A stretch of DNA of 64,000 nt from Corallococcus carmarthensis (GCF_003611695.1 NZ_RAWE01000009.1:44609-108608); one strand, 5' to 3'. Shown: positions 18,154 through 27,492, counted from the first letter of the stretch. Notes: generated by a model from the sequence alone, not told the origin. Translations and numbers: made by a program.

Positions 18154-18681
18154 TCATCGCGCATGAAGGCGCTCATGCGGATGGGCCGGTGTTCGCCCCG
18201 CCCTGGTGGGTTGCATCGAGCCACGCGCGTGCGCTGCCTTCGACGTCACCCTCAGCCCCGCGTTCATCAGGGCCACGCGGTCGTCGCACACCTGGCGACG
18301 CTGCGAGTCCACGTCCAGCGTGGGGAGCTGGACATGGGACACCGTGTGGCCGCCCACTTCGTGACCGGCGGCCTGGAAACGCCGGATCTGATCAAGTGTC
18401 AGGTAGCCCGGGATGCCGAGCCGCCCGCTGCTGACGAAGAAGGTCCCGCGCAGACCGCGTGCCTCCAACAAGGAGGCCGCGTTGACCTGGCTGGCCCTCG
18501 CGTCATCGAAGGTGAGCGAGACGACGAGCTGCCCGGGCTCCAGGACGAGGCGCGGCGACTGCTGCTCCAGCGCGTCTTCGGGCCCGGAGCCCTGGCACGC
18601 CAGGGTCATCAAGAGAGGAATCACGAGCAATGACAACTCAAGCGCGCGGACAGGCCGGGGGGCGCGGAAGAACGGGGGCAT
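18154..18681 (-). pseudogene. Truncated polysaccharide deacetylase lipoprotein
   Basis: The N-terminal two thirds of a NodB-type deacetylase. ATG 18681 opens a lipoprotein signal (lipobox LTLACQ). The metal-site motifs SLTFDDA and GHEVGGHTVSH are intact. At the point where the paralog at 43332-44582 has RVTSFAYPFG, this copy reads RVTS and then about 36 unrelated residues before a stop, so the rest of the catalytic domain is gone. The break is near 18240, about 225 bp from tRNA-Pro. It is probably non-functional. It follows the nicotinate phosphoribosyltransferase gene on the same strand. Confidence 0.75.
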
Positions 18682-18749
18682 GGTGCGTGCTCTTCTCGGG
18701 CTGCCCAGCGGCCCGGAAGCACGGCGCGGCTGCTCACGGATGAGCACAA

Positions 18750-20093
18750 TCAGTGCGCTGCCAGTCGCTCGCGCAACCCGGTGACCACCCGCTCTTTCGA
18801 TTCGCTCAGCGCGGGACTCACGTCCACCGGATAGGACGGCCGTACCGGCTCCAGCCTCCGCATTTCCGGAGGCAGGCTCGCCAGGGTCTCCCGCGCGTGC
18901 GCCCGCAGCACCGTCAGCGGTGGAGAGGCGCCCTCCAGCCGCCGGCCCGCGTGCATCACCCGCCGCAGCAGGGGACGCCCCGGCAGCACCTCGTCATGGC
19001 ACGCGAGCACGTCCCGCCTCGCCACGCCGTCCTGCTCCTCGCGAAACACCTGCTTGCGTCCGGGTAGCAGCACCTTGCCCGGTGACAGCTTGAGCCGCCC
19101 CCGGCCCGCGTACTCCACCAGCTTGTAGGCCATGTCCAACGAGGGCGCGTCCTCGGACACTCCCATGGACGTCCCCACACCGAAGGCATCGATGGGCGCC
19201 TGCTGCGCCAGCAGCCGCGCCACTTCGTCCTCGTCCAGCCCGCCGCTCGCGAGGATCCGCACGCGCTCCAGCCCCGCGGCATCCAGCAGCGTGCGAGCCT
19301 GCTGCGAGAGCGACGCCAGATCCCCTGAATCCAGCCGCACCGCTTGCACGTGGAAGTCCGGCCCGAGCTCCCGCGCGAGCGCCACCACCTTCCGCACGCC
19401 CTCGAGCGTGTCGTACGTGTCCACCAGCAGCGTCGTTTCAGGGAAGCGGTGGACGTAGGCGCGGAAGGCGGCGAGCTCGTCGTCGTGCGCCTGGATGTAG
19501 CTGTGCGCCAGGGTGCCCGCCACGGGGATGCCGTAGCGCTGCGCGGCTTGAAGGTTGGACGTGGCGCTCACCCCGGCGACATGGGCCGCGCGCGCCACCT
19601 TGAGGCCCGCGTCCTCGCCGTGCATGCGCCGCACGCCGAAGTCCACCACCGGCCGGCCACGCGCGGCCTCCACCACCCGCGCCGCCTTGGAGGCCGCCAG
19701 CGTCTGCAGGTGCACCTGGTTGATGAGATACGTCTCCACGAGCTGCGCCTCGGGCAGGGGCGCCACCACCTCCAGCAGCGGCTCCTGGCCGAAGACGGGG
19801 GTGCCCTCGGGCACGGCGTGAACGTCCCCGGTGAAGTGGAAGTGCTCCAGCCAGTCCAGCAGCCGCCGGGAGAAGCGCCCCAGTGACTCCAGCCAGGCGA
19901 GTTCCCCGGGGGAGAAACGGAGCGTCTCCAGATAGGTGAGGGCCTGCTCCAGGCCGCACGCCAGCAGGAAGTTCCGGCGTGCGGGCAGCCGGCGGACGAA
20001 GAGGCTGAAGGCCGCCTCCTCGTGGAGCCCCTCGGCGAGGTAGGCGTCCACCATCGTGAGCTCATAGAGGTCCATGAGGAGCGCCGGCACCAT
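18750..20093 (-). CDS. Nicotinate phosphoribosyltransferase
   Basis: Converts nicotinate and PRPP to nicotinate mononucleotide in NAD salvage. The 447-residue product has MDLYELTMVDAYL near the N-terminus, LIDQ-like YLINQVHLQTLAASKAARVV, DFGVRRMHGEDAG, the GTLAHSYIQAHDDE active-site region and VRLDSGDLASLSQQAR. ATG 20093 follows GGAGGGAGGA. In length and motifs it belongs to the shorter NAPRTase group rather than enteric PncB. Confidence 0.9.
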   Translation of the reverse strand: MVPALLMDLYELTMVDAYLAEGLHEEAAFSLFVRRLPARRNFLLACGLEQALTYLETLRFSPGELAWLESLGRFSRRLLDWLEHFHFTGDVHAVPEGTPVFGQEPLLEVVAPLPEAQLVETYLINQVHLQTLAASKAARVVEAARGRPVVDFGVRRMHGEDAGLKVARAAHVAGVSATSNLQAAQRYGIPVAGTLAHSYIQAHDDELAAFRAYVHRFPETTLLVDTYDTLEGVRKVVALARELGPDFHVQAVRLDSGDLASLSQQARTLLDAAGLERVRILASGGLDEDEVARLLAQQAPIDAFGVGTSMGVSEDAPSLDMAYKLVEYAGRGRLKLSPGKVLLPGRKQVFREEQDGVARRDVLACHDEVLPGRPLLRRVMHAGRRLEGASPPLTVLRAHARETLASLPPEMRRLEPVRPSYPVDVSPALSESKERVVTGLRERLAAH

Positions 20094-20233
20094 GGGTTTC
20101 CTCCCTCCGCGCAACTGTCATGAAGGTATGGCCACGGGCTGTGGCCCGGGAGCGTCCTCCGCGGAAGTCCTCCCTGGGATACCCGCCACGGCGAGCACCC
20201 TCCCATCGAGTGTCAGGTGAAGGCGTGCGCGTC

Positions 20234-22477
20234 TCATGGCGTGAAGACCTCCGCCGACTCCTCGTCCGTTTCGGTGTTGGGGGGTGTTCCGGCGACGAGC
20301 GCCCTGCCGTCGAGCAGCGCCGTCACCGAGTACCCGCTACGAAGGATGGCCGGCGCAGGGGCCATGCTCCACGTGCCCGAGCCCGGTTCGTACAACTCCG
20401 CCACCCAGCTCACGACGAATCCCCTGCCGTCGAGCAGCCGCACCGCCGGGCCGCCAATGGGCTCGAGCGGCATGGCCGTCAGGCTCCAGGTGTTCAGGAC
20501 GGGGTCATACAACTGCGCCGCCCTGCCTCTCACGTCGAGCACGTTGCCCGTGGGCAGCACCACCGGCCAGACACCGAGGGGCGCGAGCGGAGGACCAGTC
20601 GGGCTCCAGGTGCTCGTGGCCGGGTCATACACCTCGGCATCGGCTTCTCCCGTGGTGAGCACCTTGCCCGTGGGCAGCACCGCCGCCGAAAAAGAGTGGG
20701 GGGCGGCCATGGCCCCCGCCGCGCTCCAGGTGCCCGTCGCCGGGTCGTACACCTCCGCGGACGTGAGGCCGCCGCTCATGTCCTCGCCTCCCGCCACGAG
20801 CACCTTGCCGTCGGGAAGCAACGCCGCCAGGTGTCTGGCGCGGCCCTGGGCCATGGAGCCTGTCGGCGTCCAGGTGTTCGTGGCCGGGTCGTACAGCTCC
20901 GCCCGCGCGGAATAGAACTCGAAGCCCTCGCCTCCCGCGACGAGGACCCTGCCGTCGCGCAGCAACGTCGCCGAGTGGTAGAGGCGGCGCACGTTCATGA
21001 GCGGGCCCGGGGTCCAGGTGTTCGTGACCGGGTCGTACAGCTCCGTCGTTGCGAGGAAGAAGCTCAATTTCTGGGCACTTCCCCCCGCGATGAGCACGCG
21101 GCCATCCGGCAGCAGCGTCGCGGTGTGGCCCCACCGGGGCCCGCCGCCCATGGGGCCCGTCGGATTCCACTGTCCCACGAGGGCACAGTCCGGCAGCCCC
21201 GCCACCGTGAAGCTCCGGGTGGCCGTGAAGCCAAAGGCATTCGTCACGGTGACGGTGATGGACGGAGTCGTGCCCGGGCGGATGCACACGGGCGCCGTCC
21301 AGGTGATGCGGCTGTGGTTGCCGACCTGCGCCGGAGCGCCTGGCGTGCCGGTGGTGGCCTGCCAGGAGAAGGTGAGCGCGGAGCCCTGCGGGTCGCTGGC
21401 GGCCACCTCATACGTGAGCACCTCACCCGGGTTGGCGGTGTCCGCGGAGCGGTAGGAGCGCAGGATGACGGGCTCAAGCGGGTTGACGGGAGGCGTGTCA
21501 CTGACGCACAGGGCGACGGTGCCCGTGTTGTGCCCTCCGCGTCCGTCGGACACGGAGACCGTCAGCCGGCAGTTGTTGCAGGCCCCGGCGGGCACGAGCG
21601 ACGGCGTGAATTGGCCGAGGGCGGAGGTTTCATCGGTCCAGGTGCCCGGGCATGACGCGCTCCAGGCGTAGGTGAGGTTGTCCTCGTCCGGGTCCGTGGC
21701 CAGCGCGAAGACCGTGGTCATCTGCCCGACGGAGAGTCGCGTCGCCGTCGCGGTGATGGAGGACACTTCCGGTGCGCTGTTGAAGGAGATGGACAGCTCG
21801 GCCTCGCCCTCGCCGTCAGGCACGACGTTGACGCGCAGGAGCGCGCTGGAGGCCAGGCCGCGCGAGTCCGTCACGGTGAGCGTCAGCGTTTGAAGCCCGG
21901 TGGAGGCGGGCGCCGTCCATGTGGTGTCGCGCTCGGAGGGCGAGGAGATGGAGCCCGCGGTGGCGCTCCACGCGTAGCTGAGCGTGTCCTCCGGGTTCGG
22001 GTCATGGGCAGAGGCATAGAGGGAGACAGTACCTCCGGCCGCCACGGTGCTCGGATAGACCGTGACGAAGTCGATGAGGGGCGCCTCGTTCTCGAACGGC
22101 GGCGGTGGATTGAGCTGCTGGAGGGTGATGGCGACGAAGGTCGTCTGGTTCGCGAGGATGGAGACGCCGTCGGCGGAGCCGGAGAAGAGCAGGGTGCCCG
22201 AAGCGTCATAGGCGCGTGCGGCGAAGGCACGGCCGGTGCCCGCGGGGATGTTGCCGATGGTGCCACCCCACACGCCATTCGTGGGCGCCAGGTCCACCCA
22301 GACGGTACGGATGTCCGGCCCGCCCGAGGCGACCGCGACGCGGGCGATGGTGGATGAGAGGGGTTGTGGCACCGACACGGCGAACCGCGCTGTTCCAGTG
22401 TCCCCCGTGGTGTCTCCACAGCCCGCGCACAACACTGCCGCGAGCGCCAGCATCAGGTGAAGGCCTGCTCTCTTCAT
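20234..22477 (-). CDS. Ig-like/Kelch-repeat lipoprotein, copy 1
   Basis: A 747-residue surface-type lipoprotein (lipobox CAGC; second ATG 22477 chosen, since GAGGGGG lies at the right distance). Residues about 25-125 form a conserved beta domain, about 130-440 three Ig/PKD-like domains (SYAWSATAG, TLTVTDSRGL, SYRSADTANPGEVLTYEV), and about 450-747 a beta-propeller of Kelch-like repeats (GHTATLLPDGRVLIAGG, AELYDPATNTWTPTGSM). A closely similar gene lies inverted at 27220-29472, the first 455 residues aligning almost without gaps. It probably has an adhesive or binding role; no catalytic motif was found. Confidence 0.85.
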   Translation of the reverse strand: MKRAGLHLMLALAAVLCAGCGDTTGDTGTARFAVSVPQPLSSTIARVAVASGGPDIRTVWVDLAPTNGVWGGTIGNIPAGTGRAFAARAYDASGTLLFSGSADGVSILANQTTFVAITLQQLNPPPPFENEAPLIDFVTVYPSTVAAGGTVSLYASAHDPNPEDTLSYAWSATAGSISSPSERDTTWTAPASTGLQTLTLTVTDSRGLASSALLRVNVVPDGEGEAELSISFNSAPEVSSITATATRLSVGQMTTVFALATDPDEDNLTYAWSASCPGTWTDETSALGQFTPSLVPAGACNNCRLTVSVSDGRGGHNTGTVALCVSDTPPVNPLEPVILRSYRSADTANPGEVLTYEVAASDPQGSALTFSWQATTGTPGAPAQVGNHSRITWTAPVCIRPGTTPSITVTVTNAFGFTATRSFTVAGLPDCALVGQWNPTGPMGGGPRWGHTATLLPDGRVLIAGGSAQKLSFFLATTELYDPVTNTWTPGPLMNVRRLYHSATLLRDGRVLVAGGEGFEFYSARAELYDPATNTWTPTGSMAQGRARHLAALLPDGKVLVAGGEDMSGGLTSAEVYDPATGTWSAAGAMAAPHSFSAAVLPTGKVLTTGEADAEVYDPATSTWSPTGPPLAPLGVWPVVLPTGNVLDVRGRAAQLYDPVLNTWSLTAMPLEPIGGPAVRLLDGRGFVVSWVAELYEPGSGTWSMAPAPAILRSGYSVTALLDGRALVAGTPPNTETDEESAEVFTP
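22205..22477. repeat. Inverted repeat arm A (Kelch gene 5' end)
   Basis: The first about 270 bases of copy 1 match the reverse complement of 27220-27492 at a constant offset (coordinates sum to 49697). Between 22205 and 22316 I count only a handful of differences. The arms enclose about 4.7 kb. Confidence 0.8.
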
Positions 22478-22492
22478 GCTCATCCCCCTCGC

Positions 22493-22511
22493 CGCGAGCG
22501 TGATGCTCGCG
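22493..22511 (-). promoter_or_regulatory. Leader stem-loop of Kelch copy 1
   Basis: A perfect 7-bp stem CGCGAGC-ATCAC-GCTCGCG (minus strand) just before the Shine-Dalgarno sequence. The same stem-loop, with one C-to-T change keeping a G-U pair, precedes copy 2 at 27185-27203. Confidence 0.55.
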
Positions 22512-23101
22512 AAGCAGTCACAGTGGATGAGATGATTTGAAACGGAGCGCGAGAATTCTCATCCTGATTGCGATTGAGGCGACTATCCAGGATTGGAGGC
22601 ATTGCCGCCTATGACCCGGACATGTGGTTCGCCGTCATTTGGCGGACGACGGGGGAGCCTTTTCGGGCCTCTGGCGTCGTCTGTCTCAGCCCGACACTCT
22701 CTGCGTCCGCTTCGTCTCAACGCCGAGCGTGCCTCGCTCGTGGAGTTCGATTCATGCCCAAGACAATCGTTCCCCTCTGGTGGTCCTGGGGGCTGGTGTC
22801 GCAGGCGGCATTCAGCCAGGCGATGAGGTCGCGAAGGGCATTCTGCGTAGGGTTCAGAAGCTCGTCCCAGCGGAAGGCCTTGGCCTCGGGACTGGCGGTG
22901 GGTGTGAACAGGCGGTGAGGCGTTTCAGTCTGGGGACGCGGTTCCAGGGAGAAACCATGGCAAGCGGAGCCACCCCGTGAACCAGGCAAGGGGGGACGGA
23001 GCGAGGAACGGCCGGGGCTGGGATGCCCGTGCGTCCCCTGCCAGGGGCGCTGGCAGGCGCCCCGGATTCCCCTGGCTGGAGACAATGGCTAACAGAAAGG
23101 T
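22512..23101. other. Gene-poor stretch, no supported gene
   Basis: About 590 bp, locally less GC-rich, with only short open frames. A minus-strand frame (22717-23085) has a plausible-looking segment (KAFRWDELLNPTQNALRDLI) but no start, ribosome site or recognisable family. It may be decayed coding DNA. Confidence 0.5.
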
Positions 23102-23647
23102 ATGGACCTGACGGCTGGTGTCGCGACCCAAGGCTCGCCGAGGCAGGCGCGCTTGAAGACAGACGTCATGGAGCAGCTCTCATCACTGCTCGGCGATGTC
23201 CAGATGAAGCAGCGGCGGAAGAAGCGGTTGCTCTCCACCATGCAGATGCTCTGGGATGAACTGGAGACGCACGTCTCCCAGCTTCAACTGTGCGCCATCC
23301 GGTTGAGCACCGAGAGCCCGCTGACCCAGGAGCAGGCGTTCATCATCCAGCAGTGCATCCAGCGGCTGACACGGGCCCGGGAAAGCATCGACCGTCGCTG
23401 GAGGCAGCCCTTCTGCTTCTGGCAGTGGTGCATGACGTGGAGGCGCGCGCCCGAGGTCGTCATCGGTCCGGATGAAAGGACACGAACTCGTTGCGCGCGG
23501 CGGTCAGCGGAATGGACCGCTGGACGCGCGGGTGCGTCTCCGGGCGCACCTTCACCATCGCGCTCTCGGCCCAGATGGCTGGACGCGAAGGATGTGCCAA
23601 GGCCAGCTGGCTCCCCAGCAACAACAGGCAGGCCAGTCCCAGTTTGA
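23102..23647 (+). CDS. Hypothetical helical protein, probably damaged 3' end
   Basis: The first about 120 codons look like a real small helical protein (for example LLSTMQMLWDELETHVSQLQ and QEQAFIIQQCIQRLTRARES). After codon 120 the composition turns to Arg/Pro/Ser runs typical of a wrong frame, and this part overlaps the antisense glycosidase-like fragment. The start may be ATG 23102 (AAAGG directly before) or ATG 23168. No family was recognised. The best reading is a gene whose original C-terminus was lost at about 23460. Confidence 0.4.
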   Translation: MDLTAGVATQGSPRQARLKTDVMEQLSSLLGDVQMKQRRKKRLLSTMQMLWDELETHVSQLQLCAIRLSTESPLTQEQAFIIQQCIQRLTRARESIDRRWRQPFCFWQWCMTWRRAPEVVIGPDERTRTRCARRSAEWTAGRAGASPGAPSPSRSRPRWLDAKDVPRPAGSPATTGRPVPV

Positions 23648-23657
23648 TGGAGTGCAT
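23460..23657 (-). pseudogene. N-terminal fragment of a DUF4091/glycosidase-like secreted protein
   Basis: ATG 23657 follows GGGAGG and opens a clear signal peptide (LGLACLLLLGSQLALAHPS). The next residues, IWAESAMVKVRP and IPLTAARNEFVSF, match the start of secreted DUF4091-type (GH123-like) proteins. The frame then stops at 65 residues, whereas such proteins usually have several hundred. The rest of the gene is absent, so this is a remnant. Confidence 0.6.
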
Positions 23658-23766
23658 GACCTCCCAGGCTGGGCGCTGAGAGGAATTGCGGCAATCCCTC
23701 TCAAGAGCCGATGCCTGTGGGGCACCTGACACCGGGATGGCACGTGGGTGCTTTCCCCTGGGTGCC

Positions 23767-25194
23767 TCACGGATACAGGCGCAGGAGGAACGGATCAAAG
23801 ATGTCCGGCGTGGTGGGCTGGAGCGTCCCCGTGCCGAAGTCCACCGGGCCGCGGAAGCCGCCCGTCACGGCGACCTCCCCCTCGCGCGAGACGGACAGGC
23901 CGCTGAAGAGCGTGGTCTCCTCGGGGAAGGTGCGTACCCAATCGCGTGCTCCCTCCACACGGTCGTACTTGTTGACGAAGGCATACAGCGAGGACGTCGG
24001 GGGCAGCGGGCCGGAGCCCACGTCGTCCCCCGGCATGGCCACGCCGAGCACCGTCATGTGGTCCTCGTGGTCCGAGCGCACCTGGAAGACGTTCCCGCCC
24101 AGCTTGCGGCCCCAGCGGTCCTCCCCGTCGCGCGTCAGCGCGAGCACCATGCCCGCGCTGCCCACCGCGGGCGCGATGAACGTGCGCCCGCCGAAGTGGA
24201 AGCGGCCCGTGAAGCGGCCCACGGGCACCACGCGATTGCCGTGCACCGCGATGTCGCTGAACCGGCTGAGGGCGGTCGCATCCTCCAGCGTGCGAGACCA
24301 GACATGTTGTCCGGAGGGGCTGAAGCGGGCCACCACGGCCGTCTCCACACCCGGCGCGGACGGCTGCAGCGGGCCGCCGCCGAAGTCCGTCGCCTCGTCG
24401 AAGGAGCCGGCGATGTAGAGGTGATCCTGCTCGTCCGTGGCGACGCCTCCGAGGAAGGCAGTGGCCGGGGAGGCGAAGACTCTGTCCCACAGCCACGTCC
24501 CCTCGCGGGTGTACTTCACGAGGAAGGCGGAGACGGGGCCCGTGGTGCGCGGCCCGCCGCCGAAGTCCGCTGGCCCCTCCACGGCGCCCGCGAGGATGAC
24601 GTGGTCCCCGCTGTCGACGGCCAGCCCGGGAGAACCGTCGTAGTTGCCTCCCAGGTTGCGCACCCAGCGCACCTGGCCCTCGCGCGTGAACTGCACCAGG
24701 AAGAAGCCCGTCACCGTGACGCCGCCGAGCACCACCGGGTGTGACGTGTTGCCGCGCACGGTGATGTTGCGCTGGCGGTCCGTGGCGGCGACCTCGAAGT
24801 AGGTGTCCGGGAAGAGGGCCCCCGCCGCCGCGCCATAGCCATGGGACCACAGCAGCCGCCCGTCGCGCGCGTACTTCACGATGAAGGCGTTGGCCCCGGA
24901 CTCCGCGGCGACCGCTGGCAGCGGGCCTCCGCCGAAGTCCGGCGAGCCCTCGTACGTGCCGACGACGATGTTGGCGCCGTCCCGGTCCGTGGTGACGTCA
25001 CCCGGCAGGACGTCATCTCCCGGAGAGCCCACGCCCCGGCGCACCCAGCGCGTCTGGCCCCCGGCATGCCGCGTCTCCAGCGAGTCCTCCGAGGCCCGTG
25101 CTCCGGACGTCTCCTCGGGGCCCTGGCCACAGCCCGCGCCCAGCGCCACGCCCAGGCTGAACACCGTGAGGGCCCACACCTTCATGCCTGTCAT
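23767..25194 (-). CDS. Beta-propeller-like lipoprotein (SBBP-type repeats)
   Basis: A 475-residue lipoprotein; ATG 25194 follows GGGAGG and opens MTGMKVWALTVFSLGVALG with lipobox GAGC. The mature protein is made of repeats, each ending in a motif like PDFGGGPL, ADFGGGP, TDFGGGPLQP or DFGTGTL and followed by AFIVKYxxDGxxLWxxxF, the style of beta-propeller repeats common in myxobacterial surface proteins. No catalytic residues were seen. It lies among other surface lipoprotein genes. Confidence 0.75.
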   Translation of the reverse strand: MTGMKVWALTVFSLGVALGAGCGQGPEETSGARASEDSLETRHAGGQTRWVRRGVGSPGDDVLPGDVTTDRDGANIVVGTYEGSPDFGGGPLPAVAAESGANAFIVKYARDGRLLWSHGYGAAAGALFPDTYFEVAATDRQRNITVRGNTSHPVVLGGVTVTGFFLVQFTREGQVRWVRNLGGNYDGSPGLAVDSGDHVILAGAVEGPADFGGGPRTTGPVSAFLVKYTREGTWLWDRVFASPATAFLGGVATDEQDHLYIAGSFDEATDFGGGPLQPSAPGVETAVVARFSPSGQHVWSRTLEDATALSRFSDIAVHGNRVVPVGRFTGRFHFGGRTFIAPAVGSAGMVLALTRDGEDRWGRKLGGNVFQVRSDHEDHMTVLGVAMPGDDVGSGPLPPTSSLYAFVNKYDRVEGARDWVRTFPEETTLFSGLSVSREGEVAVTGGFRGPVDFGTGTLQPTTPDIFDPFLLRLYP

Positions 25195-25317
25195 TGCCGC
25201 CTCCCGCCCACCGGAACCCGCGCCAGGGATGGGCGCGGTGCGGAAGGGAGGGTTGGCAATGCCAGACGCCCCGGACACCCGTGCGGAGGTCGCACGGGCG
25301 TGTCGCCGCGAACCGTG

Positions 25318-25953
25318 TCAGGGCTGCGCGGCGTAGAGCTGGCCGCGCATCTCTCCGTAGTAGGTGTGCGCCTTGGTGTGGAGGTTGAAGTAGAGCACGC
25401 CCTTGCGCGCCAGGGACTCCAGGCCCGCCAGCGTCTTCGTCTGGGTGGGCAGGAAGCCCAGCTCCGCGGGACAGCTCTCCGGCAGGCCGGACTTCATGCC
25501 CTTCATGTCCTTGATGAAGGTGATGTTCTCGTTCTTGAGCTCCAGGGTGAACCTGCCGTCGACGACCGTCTTCGACAGCGCGCCGGCCTCCCCCAGGTCC
25601 ACGATGATGGGGCCCAGGACGCCCGGCGGGCCGCAGTGGATGTGGAACATGAGGATGTCCTCGGGGTTCACCCCGGTCATCTGCACGTCCACATAGGCCC
25701 GGGTCAGGTCCTTGGTGAACCGCAGCTGGCCATGGCCCCTCGACTTGCGCTGCTCCCGCGGTGTCGAGGGCGCGGTGGCGCCGAGGCTCTTCTGCAGGAG
25801 CTTCGGCGTCTCCGACTCCTCGCCGGGCTGCTGCGCGGGGCTCAGGAAGGCCTCGTAGACCGTGTAGGTCGTCGCGCCGAGCGAGGGATCCCCGGCGTGG
25901 GCGGACAGCGTGAAGAGGGCGGTGGCGAGGGCGAGAGGCAGCGGCTTGCGCAT
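25318..25953 (-). CDS. Secreted CHRD-domain protein
   Basis: A 211-residue protein with a signal peptide (MRKPLPLALATALFTLSAHA; ATG 25953 follows CTGGAG). The mature part has the CHRD pattern: strands with GQLRFTKDLTRAYVDVQMTG, the HIHCGPPGVLGPIIVDL segment and a final LYFNLHTKAHTYYGEMRGQL. CHRD domains occur in secreted binding proteins; the ligand is unknown. The LysR regulator gene lies just upstream on the same strand. Confidence 0.85.
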   Translation of the reverse strand: MRKPLPLALATALFTLSAHAGDPSLGATTYTVYEAFLSPAQQPGEESETPKLLQKSLGATAPSTPREQRKSRGHGQLRFTKDLTRAYVDVQMTGVNPEDILMFHIHCGPPGVLGPIIVDLGEAGALSKTVVDGRFTLELKNENITFIKDMKGMKSGLPESCPAELGFLPTQTKTLAGLESLARKGVLYFNLHTKAHTYYGEMRGQLYAAQP

Positions 25954-26076
25954 GGTGGGCTCCAGCGGAACGAAGACGCTGGATCCGTAGCGCGTGCGCC
26001 GGACGCCGGATGGCCGCAGGTGGACACCGGGTGTGCCGCTCCTGGCCACCGTGGCGCCGTCACGCAGGGAGGCCCC

Positions 26077-26961
26077 TCACAGGGGTTCGAGGAACCGCTG
26101 GATGTGTGCGAGCACGAGCTTGATTTTTGGAATCTCGCAGAGCGCCTCGGGCACGCTTACGCGCAGGGGGCGCTCACGTCCCACCACGTCGGGGAGCACG
26201 GGCACCAGGACGTCCCCGGCCTCGCCCGGGTCCGCGAGGTCGACGCTGGGCACCCAGCCGATGCCCTGGCCGGCGATGCAGCAGGTGCGGATCAGATGGA
26301 TGTCCGCCGAGATGAGCGCGGGCTCCACCCGGAACGAGGGCCCCCGGCGCAGGGGCCACAGGCGCGCGTCGGCTCCTGGCGCCTGCCAGGAGAAGAGCTC
26401 GTGGTCACGCAGGTCCTCCACGGCGCGGGGAACGCCCCGGCGCTCCAGGTACGCCTTGCTGGCGACGAGCCCTTCCGGGACGCGCAGCATCACCTGGGAG
26501 AGCCAGGGTCCCTTGGGCACGTCCTCCCCGAAGTGGACGGCGAGGTCCACGTTGTCCAGGGGTTCGATGAGCGGGTTGTCGCTGAAGCTCGCGTGGACGC
26601 GCAGCAGGGGATGGGCGGTCCGCAGCAGGCCGAAGAGGGGCGCGAGCAGGTGCGGTGGCAACCCGACGGGCAATACCACCCGCAGCGTACCCGAGGGCGC
26701 CTGGCCCACCTCGCGGATGGAGGCCAGCAGCGCGCTCGTCTCCTGCATCATGATGCGTCCGCGCTGGGCGAGCACCTCACCGGCCTCGGTCAGGACGATG
26801 CCCGTCCGCGTGCTCTTGAGGAGCGGGACGCCCGCGCGTGCCTCGAGCGCCTCGACACGCCTGCGCAACGTCGTGCGCGACACCCCCAGGGCGTCCGCGG
26901 CCGCCAGGAACGAACCGGTCTCCGCGACGTCGATGAAGGCGCGCAACTCTTCCAGGTCCAT
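26077..26961 (-). CDS. LysR family transcriptional regulator
   Basis: A 294-residue regulator. The winged helix-turn-helix is at the N-terminus (MDLEELRAFIDVAETGSFLA, then LGVSRTTLRRRVEALEARAG), followed by the linker and a periplasmic-binding-like effector domain (about 90-290). ATG 26961 is the conserved LysR start, with GAGGCAAGAG upstream. It transcribes toward the CHRD and propeller genes, but LysR proteins often act on divergent genes, here Kelch copy 2. Effector unknown. Confidence 0.93.
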   Translation of the reverse strand: MDLEELRAFIDVAETGSFLAAADALGVSRTTLRRRVEALEARAGVPLLKSTRTGIVLTEAGEVLAQRGRIMMQETSALLASIREVGQAPSGTLRVVLPVGLPPHLLAPLFGLLRTAHPLLRVHASFSDNPLIEPLDNVDLAVHFGEDVPKGPWLSQVMLRVPEGLVASKAYLERRGVPRAVEDLRDHELFSWQAPGADARLWPLRRGPSFRVEPALISADIHLIRTCCIAGQGIGWVPSVDLADPGEAGDVLVPVLPDVVGRERPLRVSVPEALCEIPKIKLVLAHIQRFLEPL

Positions 26962-27184
26962 GCTCTTGCCTCGCTGCCAGGAGTCTAGCTCCTGGGCCTG
27001 CCCGCACTCGCTCCCGTGACGCTCCCTCCGTCTTCGTCCCGTAAACGACGACGGGCCACCTCTCCGGGTCATGGCTGGCGCGGTCCTTCAACCTGGATAG
27101 TCCATGTCCAATCGCTCGCGGGATGCGCGCTCGTCGGTGGTGCCAGCGCGCCACCGCTCGAAACCCATCCGCTTTGGATTGGTC

Positions 27185-27203
27185 CGCGAGCATCACGTTC
27201 GCG
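27185..27203 (+). promoter_or_regulatory. Leader stem-loop of Kelch copy 2
   Basis: CGCGAGC-ATCAC-GTTCGCG, 16 bases before ATG 27220. It is the same structure and sequence as upstream of copy 1, except for one change that leaves a G-U pair. Confidence 0.55.
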
Positions 27204-27219
27204 GCGGGGGGGACGCTTC

Positions 27220-27492
27220 ATGAAACGAGTATGGATTCACCTGATGTTGGCGCTCACGGCGGCGCTGCTGGCGGGCTGCGGAGTTTCCTCTGGCGACACG
27301 GGGACGGCGCGGTTCGCCGTCTCCGTGCCCCAATCCCTCTCATCCAACATCGCGCGCGTCGCGGTCGCCTCGGGGGGGCCGGACATCCGTACCGTGTGGG
27401 TGGACCTGGCGCCCACGAATGGCGTGTGGGGTGGCACCATTGGCAACATCCCCGCGGGCACCGGCCGTGCCTTCGCGGCGCGGGCCTACGAC
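27220..27492. repeat. Inverted repeat arm B (Kelch gene 5' end)
   Basis: Reverse-complement partner of 22205-22477; see arm A. Similarity continues at protein level through the Ig-like domains but weakens in the Kelch part. Confidence 0.8.

Noticed and set aside
22717..23085. Possible small minus-strand gene beside Kelch copy 1
   Set aside because: One segment looks protein-like, but there is no ribosome site, credible start or recognised family.
20205..27492. Composite transposon suggested by the inverted gene pair
   Set aside because: No transposase, terminal inverted repeats or target duplications were found; the repeats are coding sequence.
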